NCBI RefSeq assembly: GCF_023716865.1
Contig: NZ_CP092417.1
Span: 474,001 to 538,000 of the forward strand
Source of the DNA: Endozoicomonas sp. SCSIO W0465
Lineage (GTDB): Bacteria > Pseudomonadota > Gammaproteobacteria > Pseudomonadales > Endozoicomonadaceae
Direction: 5' to 3'
DNA length: 64,000 bases
The notes under the pieces are model-generated. The model ran no database searches. It was not told where the DNA came from and saw only the letters and a program-made list of their open reading frames with translations. This document shows, one piece after another, positions 16,623-24,810 of the stretch. Each line of letters begins with the position of its first letter. The stretch's first letter is position 1. A program made the position numbers and the translations under genes.

Positions 16623-17741
16623 ATGAAGCAGCTTTTATCGGGCTCTTTAGTAGAGACAACCCCTGAAACAGGAACAATGCAAAACATTGTTCTGGATCAC
16701 CTGAATACCGTGGTGATAGTGCTCGATCAGGAGTTCAGGGTGGTTACCCTGAATCCGGCGGCAGAAAACCTGCTGGATACCAGTTTGAAAAGGGTTCTGA
16801 ACCAGCCGGTAACTACCGTGATTCCTGAAGAAAACTTCAAGGCAGACCTGGATCGCAGTCTTGGACAGAATCAGCAGTTTACCCGCCGGGAAACCGACTT
16901 TCCCATCAATGGTGAGATGATTAACGTGGATTACAGCATTTCACCGATCAACTGCGGGGAAGCAAGGCTGCTTCTGGAAATCAATCCCCGTGATCGGGTC
17001 CAGAAAATTTCACGGGAAGAGTCGCTGATAGCCAAACAGGAAACCTCCAGAATCCTGGTGCGGGGGCTGGCCCATGAAGTGAAAAACCCCCTTGGTGGTA
17101 TTCGTGGTGCGGCTCAGCTACTGGCCAGGGAACTGGATGACCAGGGGCTTAACGAATTCACCGATATTATTATCCGGGAGGCGGATCGGCTGCGTGACCT
17201 GGTCGACCAGATGCTGGGTCCGCTGCAGCCACCGAAGATGGCAGACCTGAATATTCACGAAGTACTTGAACGGGTAATCCAGTTAATCAATGCCGAAACC
17301 GGTGGAGAACTCAGACTCAAGCGAGACTATGACCCAAGTATTCCCGACATACCGGGAGACTTTGAACGGCTGATACAGGCCATTCTGAACCTGGTGCGCA
17401 ATGCCATGCAGGCCATTGATCAGGCAATGCCCCGTTGTGAAGGCCGGATCACGCTGAGAACCCGTATTGCCCGGCAATTTACCATCGGTACCCAGCGGCA
17501 GCGGCTGGTTTGTCACTTATCAATTATTGATAACGGGCCAGGTATACCTCCTGATCTGATCGATAATATTTTCTACCCCATGATCAGTGGTCGTGCCGAT
17601 GGAACGGGTCTGGGGTTACCCATGGCACAGTCAATCATCAGCCTGCATCAGGGGCTGGTTGAGTGTGAGAGTAAGCCGGGCGAAACCATTTTTAACGTGT
17701 TCTTACCCATAATCAGAGAACCGCTATCGCTAGGAGGCTGA
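16623..17741 (+). CDS. ntrB: Nitrogen regulation sensor histidine kinase NtrB (altered C-terminus)
   Basis: NtrB phosphorylates and dephosphorylates NtrC under control of PII protein. The 372-residue protein has an N-terminal PAS domain (about 15-125, LNTVVIVLDQEFRVVTLNP), the dimerisation box with phospho-accepting His151 in GLAHEVKNPLGG, and an ATPase domain with LNLVRNAMQAI, DNGPGIPPDLI and GTGLGLPMAQS. A mobile element has landed four codons before the end: the last residues (Leu-Gly-Gly) and the stop codon are made from CTAG plus the MITE end. Joining across both insertions would restore ...PLSLDISQE and a stop overlapping the ntrC ribosome-binding region. The loss is outside the catalytic core, so activity is probably kept. 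Confidence 0.95.
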   Translation: MKQLLSGSLVETTPETGTMQNIVLDHLNTVVIVLDQEFRVVTLNPAAENLLDTSLKRVLNQPVTTVIPEENFKADLDRSLGQNQQFTRRETDFPINGEMINVDYSISPINCGEARLLLEINPRDRVQKISREESLIAKQETSRILVRGLAHEVKNPLGGIRGAAQLLARELDDQGLNEFTDIIIREADRLRDLVDQMLGPLQPPKMADLNIHEVLERVIQLINAETGGELRLKRDYDPSIPDIPGDFERLIQAILNLVRNAMQAIDQAMPRCEGRITLRTRIARQFTIGTQRQRLVCHLSIIDNGPGIPPDLIDNIFYPMISGRADGTGLGLPMAQSIISLHQGLVECESKPGETIFNVFLPIIREPLSLGG

Positions 17742-17893
17742 CCGAGAATAGCGCCCGTAGCGAGGATGGCAGAAAATTGAGGATAAAAATTTCGTTTTGT
17801 GAGGTGAATAGCGGGGCTATTTGCCGAACAAAACGGAATTTTTAGACCAATTTGCTGCCACCGCAGTAGGGCAGTCTATTCTCGGACAGCCTC
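17734..17893. repeat. 160-bp palindromic MITE at the end of ntrB
   Basis: The ends GAGGCTGACCGAGAATAG and CTATTCTCGGACAGCCTC are inverted repeats almost identical to those of the adjoining IS1182-type element. CTAG flanks both sides (17730-17733 and 17894-17897). Inside, AAAAATTTCGTTTTG pairs with CAAAACGGAATTTTT, and the outer arms also pair, so most of the element can fold into one long hairpin. It carries no gene and is presumably moved by the IS1182-type transposase. Confidence 0.85.
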
Positions 17894-17897
17894 CTAG

Positions 17898-19614
17898 GAG
17901 GCTGTCCGAGAATAGCCTGATTAAGTATAATCAGGCATCTTCTGCCCACTTTATTGTTGCCGAAACGGATGTCATCAATCAAATTCAAAGATAACCCTGC
18001 TGATTTTGACCAGCACCTGATGTTCCCATCGAACATCTTCGACCTGCTGCCACCAGATCATGATTGCTTCGTTTTTGAAGATATCTTCAAGCATATCGAC
18101 ACCTCTGAAGTGGAAAAGCAGTATCACCATCTTGGCCAGAATGCCTACCACCCACGACTGATTATATCGATCCTGATCTATGCCTATAGCCATGGTGTGT
18201 TCAGCTCCAGGGAGATTGAACGGCGCTGCAATCAGGACTTGGCTTTCATGTATATCGCCAAACAGCACTGCCCAAATTTCCGGGTGCTCAGTGACTTTCG
18301 TAAAAACCAGGCCACCTTTTTTAAAAGCAGTTTCAAACAGAGCGTGCTGCTCGCCCGGGAACTACAGATGGCCTCGCTGGGCCACATCGCTCTTGATGGT
18401 TCCAAATTCAAAGCCGACTCATCAAAGCATAAGGCCATGAGCTACGCACGACTTAAGGCCAAAGAAGCTGAATTAATGGCTGAAGTTGAGGCCCTGATTA
18501 AAAAAGCCGAAACCAGTGACAGTGAAGAGGACGATGCTTATCAGCAGGAGACTGGCTACAGCATTCCTGAAGACTTGCAATTCAAGCAGGAACGGTTAGA
18601 GAAAATCCAGGAGGCCAAAAAAGCGCTTGAAGAACGGGAACAGGCCCTGAATCCCGATAAGCCGATAGACGACAAAAAGCAAATCAGCTTTGCTGATCAT
18701 GATGCCAGGATCATGGGTAAAAAAGGCAGTGGCTATCAGTACAGTTATAACGCCCAGATCAGCGTCGACAGCGATAATGGTATCATTGTTGGCCAGCACA
18801 TCAGCCAGCATGCCAATGACAAGCAGGAAGTAAAGCCTGCACTTGAAGCCATTGCAGAAGCAACAGATAACGCGTCCATTGGCAAAATGAGTGAGGATAA
18901 TGGCTATTACTCAGGGCCCAACCTGCAAGCGTTTGATGATGCGAACATTGACGCTTACATGGCTACGGATCGACAGGAGAAGCCTGCAACAGAGGGACTG
19001 GAAGACTCTGACAGAAAGTTTGTCAAAGCGGATTTTATTTACCATGAAGCAGACGACAGCTTTACCTGCCCTGCCGGTGAGAAGCTGATTTATAACACGG
19101 CTAGCAAAGCAAAACACAAAAGCTACCGCGTCAGTAAAGATATCTGCCGGGATTGCCCGTTACGTAAAAGGTGCAGTGGTGACGACAACAAAGACCCGGG
19201 GAAAGTGATTCGCACAGACCGCCACGAAGCCATACGCCAGGCGATGAACCGCAAAATGGAAACCAAAGAGGCCAAAGCGGTTTATGAGCGTCGCAAGGTG
19301 ATTGCGGAACCGCCTTTTGGCCAAATCAAGAACTCAGGATTCAGAGGGTTCAGTGTCCGGGGTAAGGAAAAAGTGGCTGGAGAATTTTCACTGGTCTGCA
19401 GTGCTTATAATTTCAAAAAAATTGTCAAATCGGTTTCAACGGGATCAATCCGTCTTGAAGAAGCAAAAAGGCTTAAAATGGCAGCATAAAGGCAAGCAAA
19501 AGGGTAAAAAACGCAATTTTTACCCCAAAACAGGCTAAATTTAGGTCAATATTTGATCAGCCAAGAAAATGCTGAAGCTTTCGTTTTTTCAATAGCTAGT
19601 TCTCGGACAGCCTC
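17898..19614 (+). mobile_element. IS1182-family insertion sequence
   Basis: The element is 1717 bp, bounded by GAGGCTGTCCGAGAATAG on the left and CTCGGACAGCCTC on the right, and flanked by CTAG at 17894-17897 and 19615-19618. The left CTAG is shared with the neighbouring MITE. It sits between ntrB and ntrC. Confidence 0.9.
17969..19489 (+). CDS. IS1182-family transposase
   Basis: This is a DDE transposase of about 506 residues. It opens with the region typical of this family (FDLLPPDHDCFVFEDIF, then LIISILIYAYSHGVFSSREIERRC). A candidate first Asp lies in GHIALDGSKFKADSSKH and a further acidic motif in DNGYYSGPNL. A coiled-coil, Glu- and Lys-rich insert follows at about 160-235. Near the C-terminus there is a cysteine cluster (CRDCPLRKRCSG) and the Glu of EPPFGQIKNSGFRGF. 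ATG 17969 (MSSIKFKDN) is preferred over an upstream in-frame TTG. No disruption is visible, so the element may be active. Confidence 0.9.
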   Translation: MSSIKFKDNPADFDQHLMFPSNIFDLLPPDHDCFVFEDIFKHIDTSEVEKQYHHLGQNAYHPRLIISILIYAYSHGVFSSREIERRCNQDLAFMYIAKQHCPNFRVLSDFRKNQATFFKSSFKQSVLLARELQMASLGHIALDGSKFKADSSKHKAMSYARLKAKEAELMAEVEALIKKAETSDSEEDDAYQQETGYSIPEDLQFKQERLEKIQEAKKALEEREQALNPDKPIDDKKQISFADHDARIMGKKGSGYQYSYNAQISVDSDNGIIVGQHISQHANDKQEVKPALEAIAEATDNASIGKMSEDNGYYSGPNLQAFDDANIDAYMATDRQEKPATEGLEDSDRKFVKADFIYHEADDSFTCPAGEKLIYNTASKAKHKSYRVSKDICRDCPLRKRCSGDDNKDPGKVIRTDRHEAIRQAMNRKMETKEAKAVYERRKVIAEPPFGQIKNSGFRGFSVRGKEKVAGEFSLVCSAYNFKKIVKSVSTGSIRLEEAKRLKMAA

Positions 19615-19638
19615 CTAGATATATCACAGGAGTGAAGT

Positions 19639-21150
19639 ATGAGTTTGAATGGCTTGAAGGACGGGAAAGTCTGGATCGTGGATGATGATCAGGCGATACG
19701 CTGGGTTCTGGAGCGTGCCCTCAATTCAGCAGGCATTGAAACAGAGTCTTTTGATGCGCCGGAAAAAGTATTGGCTGCGCTGGAACATAATGAGCCGGCA
19801 GTGTTGATCAGTGATGTCCGCATGCCGGGCATGAGCGGTCTGGAGCTGTTGAAGGCGGTTCATGAGCGGCAACCCGATATCCCCGTTATTATCATGACGG
19901 CCCATTCTGACCTGGATAGTGCAGTATCATCATACCAGAGCGGTGCTTTTGAATACTTGCCAAAGCCTTTTGATATTGATGAGGCAGTGGCGTTGGTTAA
20001 GCGTGGTCAGGAGCATCGTCAGCAGCAACTGGCTGAAACGCCGACGCAGGAGACCTCCCTACCAGGAGATGAGTCAACGGAAATTATCGGTGAAGCCCCC
20101 GCCATGCAGGAAGTGTTCCGTGCCATTGGCCGTTTGTCTCATTCCAACATCACCGTATTGATTAATGGTGAATCCGGAACGGGCAAAGAGCTGGTCGCCA
20201 GAGCGCTGCATCGCCATAGCCCGCGAGCGGACCGATCCTTTATTGCGTTGAATATGGCTGCGATTCCCCGGGACCTGATTGAATCTGAACTCTTTGGTCA
20301 TGAAAAAGGGGCATTTACCGGTGCTGGTGGCATGCGCCGTGGACGCTTTGAACAGGCCGGTGGTGGCACCCTGTTTCTGGATGAAATTGGCGATATGCCC
20401 GCCGATACCCAGACCCGTTTACTGCGCGTGCTGGCTGATGGTGAGTTTTACCGCGTGGGCGGATACACGCCTGTTAAAGCGGATGTGCGTATTATTGCCG
20501 CGACTCATCAGCACCTTGAAAAACTGGTGGCAGAAGGCAAGTTCCGGGAAGACCTTTTTCACCGACTGAATGTTATCCGGGTACATCTGCCAAGGCTTAA
20601 GGATCGACGTGAAGATATTCCAGGACTGGCGCGTTTCTTTCTGGATAAGGCTGGCAAAGAGCTTGAAGTAGAGCCAAAAGTCCTTCATCCGGAAACCGCC
20701 AGTTACATTAGCACACTGGCCTGGCCAGGTAATGTCCGACAGCTGGAAAACACCTGCCGCTGGTTAACGGTGATGGCCTCTGGTCGGGAAGTGCTTGTTT
20801 CTGATTTGCCGCCCGAGTTGATAGATAAAGGGGACAGTATCTCCGGGTCGGTAACCAATGATGGTAGCTGGCAGCAACTGTTCCGCCAATGGTGTGATCA
20901 TGAGCTGGCAGCGGGTCATGTCGGTATTCTGGATCAGGCGGTGCCAGACTTTGAAAGCATTGCTATAGAATCCGCACTGGTCCATACCGGCGGCCGTAAA
21001 AAAGATGCTGCAGAGTTGCTGGGATGGGGGCGAAATACGCTCACCCGAAAGATCAAGGAGCTGAATCCGGAGCCACCAACCTCCGTGGAAGGGGCTTCAG
21101 CGTCAGTGGAAAGACCCTCAGCGCCAATAAAAGAAGAGCTGATTGATTAA
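19639..21150 (+). CDS. ntrC: Nitrogen regulation response regulator NtrC
   Basis: NtrC is a sigma-54-dependent activator of nitrogen-assimilation genes. The 503-residue protein has a receiver domain with Asp59 in LISDVRMPG, a AAA+ domain with GESGTGKE, the sigma-54 contact loop GAFTGA and a Walker B region (GGGTLFLDEIGD), and a Fis-type helix-turn-helix (about 440-480, GGRKKDAAELLGWGRNTL). Its own ribosome-binding site AGGAG at 19628-19632 survives. Nearly 1.9 kb of mobile DNA now separates it from ntrB, so expression depends on read-through of the IS and its hairpin MITE, or on a promoter inside the IS. Confidence 0.97.
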   Translation: MSLNGLKDGKVWIVDDDQAIRWVLERALNSAGIETESFDAPEKVLAALEHNEPAVLISDVRMPGMSGLELLKAVHERQPDIPVIIMTAHSDLDSAVSSYQSGAFEYLPKPFDIDEAVALVKRGQEHRQQQLAETPTQETSLPGDESTEIIGEAPAMQEVFRAIGRLSHSNITVLINGESGTGKELVARALHRHSPRADRSFIALNMAAIPRDLIESELFGHEKGAFTGAGGMRRGRFEQAGGGTLFLDEIGDMPADTQTRLLRVLADGEFYRVGGYTPVKADVRIIAATHQHLEKLVAEGKFREDLFHRLNVIRVHLPRLKDRREDIPGLARFFLDKAGKELEVEPKVLHPETASYISTLAWPGNVRQLENTCRWLTVMASGREVLVSDLPPELIDKGDSISGSVTNDGSWQQLFRQWCDHELAAGHVGILDQAVPDFESIAIESALVHTGGRKKDAAELLGWGRNTLTRKIKELNPEPPTSVEGASASVERPSAPIKEELID

Positions 21151-21255
21151 GCACACAATAAAAGAGCTACAGGCATATGATCTCATAAAGCCATTTACGG
21201 GCTTAACCATTCGCTTTAAAGCCTAATTTAGTCGTTTAAGTGGTTCAAATTCGAA

Positions 21256-21669
21256 TCAGCGCCGTATATTGAAAGACTCATTCATCCTCTGGAGGATAAC
21301 ATCTAGGGTGGAATAACCATTATCATTGCGTGTGATGGCGCGTGCGATGGCCCGGACGAGGTCAAGTGAGGAGTCCTCCATCTGTTCGGGATTACCGATG
21401 ATGACAAGCACTGGCAGTTCAGGATTGTCGATGATGGCAGGCACTGGTTGTGCTGCCCTTTCCCTGAGACTGGTTCTGCATAAAGGACAGGTTGTATGAC
21501 GCGATAGCCAAGTCGTCAGGCAGGTTGTGTGAAACATATGGTTGCATGGTTCGGTAACCCTGACTTCACTTCCGGCAAAAGCCATGTGACAAATCGAGCA
21601 ATCATCAGTCGGAAGTTGATAAGGTGATGACTGATTATTTGGGCTGTTGGGTGGCGTTATGGCCTGCAT
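21256..21669 (-). CDS. RING-H2 finger protein, E3 ubiquitin ligase-like (copy 1)
   Basis: This 137-residue protein carries a complete RING-H2 finger: Cys24, Cys27, Cys42, His44, His47, Cys50, Cys61 and Cys64, with spacing C-x2-C-x14-C-x-H-x2-H-x2-C-x10-C-x2-C. The features used to bind ubiquitin-conjugating enzymes are present: Ile26, Trp54, Pro62, and an Arg immediately after the last Cys. RING-H2 proteins are normally eukaryotic E3 ligases, and bacteria lack ubiquitin, so a likely role is as an effector acting in a host cell. The rest (about 75-137) is helical with no recognised domain. There is no signal peptide, so export would need a type III or IV system. It lies 72 bp downstream of a paralogue. 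Confidence 0.85.
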   Translation of the reverse strand: MQAITPPNSPNNQSSPYQLPTDDCSICHMAFAGSEVRVTEPCNHMFHTTCLTTWLSRHTTCPLCRTSLRERAAQPVPAIIDNPELPVLVIIGNPEQMEDSSLDLVRAIARAITRNDNGYSTLDVILQRMNESFNIRR

Positions 21670-21741
21670 ATCTCTTGTCTCGAATTTCTGTATATCAATT
21701 TAGTTCCCTACAAAATCAGGGATTGTTCTTTATTCATCCAA

Positions 21742-22110
21742 TTATGGATTCCAATATGGGGCGGGAAGGCTAAGAAACCTGTTCACAGCGTTGTCATTGG
21801 GGCCTCCCCTCTGGTGACACATTTCTGAGATGCGTCTTATTAATTCTCGGTCCAATGGCTTATCTTCCAACGGTTCGGGATGATCGGGCATGGCAGACGC
21901 TGGTTGAACCTCCCTTTTGCATAAAGGACAGGTAGTATTACTCGATAGCCAACCCCTCAGACAGATTACGTGAAACTTATGGTTACATGCTCCGGTAACC
22001 CTCACTTCGCATCCGGCAAAAGCAGAGTGACAGATAGAGCAATTGTCGGCCGGGAGTTGATTAAGTGATTGCTGATTATTAGGGTTGTTGGCTGAAGTTA
22101 TTCCCTGCAT
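21742..22110 (-). CDS. RING-H2 finger protein, E3 ubiquitin ligase-like (copy 2)
   Basis: A 122-residue paralogue of the neighbouring gene, with all eight zinc ligands at identical positions (Cys24 to Cys64) and a very similar first 65 residues. The E2-contact residues Ile26, Trp54 and Pro62 are kept, but the residue after the last Cys is Lys instead of Arg. The C-terminal halves have diverged completely (here RELIRRISEMCHQRGG), suggesting different targets. The upstream sequences of both genes share fragments such as ATTTAGTTCCC, so the duplication included the promoter region. Confidence 0.85.
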   Translation of the reverse strand: MQGITSANNPNNQQSLNQLPADNCSICHSAFAGCEVRVTGACNHKFHVICLRGWLSSNTTCPLCKREVQPASAMPDHPEPLEDKPLDRELIRRISEMCHQRGGPNDNAVNRFLSLPAPYWNP

Positions 22111-22337
22111 ATCTATTGCCCCGATCTCTGATTGTAAAGTCTATTCGACTTCTGTCTATCTATTTAGTTCCCGTTCCCGGTGCTTATTTTTGTCGACGTC
22201 AGCAGGCTGGCTTGAGCTAAAGATTTGTTAAAAAGCATACTCCCGATATAAGGAAACCTGACAAGACGTAAGGTCAGAGATTCCTATTCCACACTACCTA
22301 TACTGAAAACAGAATGTAGCAGTAAGGCAGTAACATC

Positions 22338-22835
22338 ATGAAACGGAATCCATCTCTACGCCAGGGAATTGGCGTACTTTTCTTAACCGGCATGTTTGCC
22401 GTCAGTTGGTTGACTAACGTTGAGGCAGCCTCTCAGGGAAAACCGGGTAACACCTCCACCGGCTCATTTTCTATCACGCTCATCGTTTACCCGTCGTTGA
22501 AATCTCAGGTTGCCATTGTGGATGAGAGTGCAATGGATGAAGACGGCAATCCGGCCATTATCCCAACCAGCACGCTGCGTTTTGATCGCCCGGTCTCTCT
22601 ATGTGTCTCAGGGCGTGGCGGCCTGTCCCAATTCAGCCTGGCCTCCAGCGGAGCCAACGGTGTGGATTTAGCCATCTCCGAACCCATGGGAGAAACCCGG
22701 ATTACTGAACAACCCTCGGCATTATTTGGCGTTGAACAAGATTGCCGCAATAGCGCCCGAAAATTGATTGCCAAGCCGAAAATCGGCTTTCAGGGGTCAA
22801 AACAGCCGGCGACGTTATTAATTCATGCCGAGTAA
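22338..22835 (+). CDS. Secreted hypothetical protein
   Basis: A 165-residue protein with a convincing signal peptide (MKRNPSLRQ, then a hydrophobic stretch GIGVLFLTGMFAVSWL, cleavage after VEA near residue 31). The mature part is beta-rich (SFSITLIVYPSLKSQVAIV) with two cysteines spaced as if for one disulfide. It faces away from the RING genes. I do not recognise a family; the opening strand resembles spore-coat-U or pilin-type secreted proteins, but this is weak. Confidence 0.65.
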   Translation: MKRNPSLRQGIGVLFLTGMFAVSWLTNVEAASQGKPGNTSTGSFSITLIVYPSLKSQVAIVDESAMDEDGNPAIIPTSTLRFDRPVSLCVSGRGGLSQFSLASSGANGVDLAISEPMGETRITEQPSALFGVEQDCRNSARKLIAKPKIGFQGSKQPATLLIHAE

Positions 22836-23398
22836 AAGTAAGAAGAGATAAGAATTAATGAAAGCTCAGCGTTGTCAGTCTGTGCAAATTGGTGAAGGCA
22901 ATCATCTGCAAAGCAAAGGAACTCTTGGCTACACTTGTTCATGACTTGCTCGGAAGGAAAATATTCAGGCTTGTGACTTTTTATAGTTGCTTCTTTCCGA
23001 GTGAGCCTTGAATTATTAGGGTTGAGGCCTTAAGTCATCGCCATTGGTTTGTGGACTTCTTTACTGAGAAAATGGCCAAGCCTTTTAAGTGGACTGATAA
23101 GGATCGACCATCACAGGTATGAAGTTGTACGGGTATTAGAGCTTGCTGCACTAGTACTTTATGGATAGATGCCTGGTATTGTTTCTCAGTTACTGCATTT
23201 ACCCCCTGGATGCAATTTTCGGAATATACGTAACAAATATGGGTTGGCCATTTCAAATGATAAAGAGGGTTGCTCATGTTGCGTGATAGGTATCAAATGC
23301 ACATTGATACTTTAGATCAGGCAGTTTGACCTTATAGAGTAATCAGAGATTTTCCCCGGGCAGGCTTCTGTCGGCTTTGCAATGATCAGGACAATAAA
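22836..23398. other. Gene-free stretch before gor
   Basis: I find no credible gene in these 563 bp. An imperfect inverted repeat at about 22949-23004 (CTCGGAAGGAA against TTCTTTCCGAG) could form a stem and might be a small non-autonomous element or a transcript end. An AGGA about seven bases before ATG 23399 is the gor ribosome-binding site. Confidence 0.5.
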
Positions 23399-24766
23399 AT
23401 GATGATATCAAACCACTTTGATTATCTGGTTATCGGTGGTGGAAGCGGTGGTATCGCTTCAGCAAATCGTGCGGCTATGTACGGTAAGAAAGTGGCGCTG
23501 GTAGAGGCAAAGTATCTGGGAGGTACCTGCGTCAATGTAGGGTGTGTTCCCAAGAAAGCCATGTGGTTCGCCGGACAAATTGCTGATGCTTGCCGTTATG
23601 GGCCTGACTACGGATTTGATATCAGTACTGACGAGCAGTTGAAATCATTTAACTGGAGTAAGCTCGTTGAAAGTCGCGAGGCTTACATCAGTCGCATACA
23701 TGCTTCTTATGAACGGGTCCTGGGTAATAATGAAATTACCGTACTAAACGGCTATGGACGATTTGTTGATGCCAAAACGGTAGAGGTGAATGGAGAGCAC
23801 TACACAGCAGACCATATCACCATTGCAACCGGTGGTGAGCCCCTGATTCCAGAGGTTCCCGGAGCAGAATACGGTATCGATTCCGATGGGTTCTTTGAGT
23901 TGACTGAGCGCCCCGGCCGGGTGGCTGTAATGGGGGCAGGTTACATTGCCGTTGAACTGGCCGGTGTGTTACACGCCCTGGGCAGTGAAACGCATCTGCT
24001 GGTTCGTAAACACAAACCATTGCGTAATTTTGAAGAGATGTTGTCAGATACGCTGGTGGAAGTGATGGCGTCCGAAGGCCCTCAGCTGCATACCCACTCA
24101 GTACCAAAAGAAGTTGTTAAAGAGGACGATGGAAGTCTGACTGTTCATTTGGAAAACGGTAACTCATTGAACGTTGATACGGTGATCTGGGCTATAGGCC
24201 GTAAGCCGCATACCTCTGGTATTAACCTTGGTGCAGCAGGTGTTACGATGGACGACCGAGGTTACATTTCTGTTGATAAATATCAGAACACCAATGTTGA
24301 TGGAATTTATGCCGTGGGTGACAACATCGGCAAAATTGAATTGACTCCGGTTGCCGTTGCAGCAGGCCGTCGCCTGTCAGAGCGCCTGTTCAATAATAAG
24401 CCGGATGAGCATTTGAACTACGACAATGTGGCCACCGTCGTCTTCAGCCATCCTCCTATCGGTACCGTGGGTTTAAGTGAGCAGGCTGCTCGTGATGAGT
24501 ACGGTGAGGAGAATGTCAAAGTGTACACCAGCCAGTTTACGGCGATGTACAGCGCATTGACCAGTCATCGCCAGCCATCGCGGATGAAGCTGGTCACTGT
24601 GGGTGCGGAAGAGAAAATCGTCGGAATCCATGCGATTGGACATGGTGCCGATGAAATGCTCCAGGGGTTTGCCGTGGCTTTAAAGATGGGGGCTACCAAA
24701 GCTGACTTTGATAATACCGTTGCCATCCACCCAACCTCTGCTGAAGAGTTTGTTACTATGCGATGA
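23399..24766 (+). CDS. gor: Glutathione-disulfide reductase
   Basis: Gor keeps glutathione reduced using NADPH and FAD, in the cytoplasm. The 455-residue protein has the FAD-binding VIGGGSGGIASANRA near residue 11 and the redox disulfide Cys44-Cys49 in LGGTCVNVGCVPKK. The NADPH-binding region GAGYIAVELAGVLHALG is followed by basic residues (VRKHKPLR) that mark NADPH rather than NADH use. The C-terminal HPTSAEEFVT holds the catalytic His. Two ATGs are adjacent; the first is better spaced from an AGGA. Two insertion sequences lie between the gene and its terminator at 27277. Confidence 0.96.
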   Translation: MMISNHFDYLVIGGGSGGIASANRAAMYGKKVALVEAKYLGGTCVNVGCVPKKAMWFAGQIADACRYGPDYGFDISTDEQLKSFNWSKLVESREAYISRIHASYERVLGNNEITVLNGYGRFVDAKTVEVNGEHYTADHITIATGGEPLIPEVPGAEYGIDSDGFFELTERPGRVAVMGAGYIAVELAGVLHALGSETHLLVRKHKPLRNFEEMLSDTLVEVMASEGPQLHTHSVPKEVVKEDDGSLTVHLENGNSLNVDTVIWAIGRKPHTSGINLGAAGVTMDDRGYISVDKYQNTNVDGIYAVGDNIGKIELTPVAVAAGRRLSERLFNNKPDEHLNYDNVATVVFSHPPIGTVGLSEQAARDEYGEENVKVYTSQFTAMYSALTSHRQPSRMKLVTVGAEEKIVGIHAIGHGADEMLQGFAVALKMGATKADFDNTVAIHPTSAEEFVTMR

Positions 24767-24810
24767 GTGTTATTCGAGGAGGATAATTGTTTTGACAACT
24801 CATAAATGTT

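Noticed and set aside
23035..23277. 80-codon minus-strand frame upstream of gor
   Set aside because: There is no start signal or homology I can recognise, and the region has no sign of coding periodicity.
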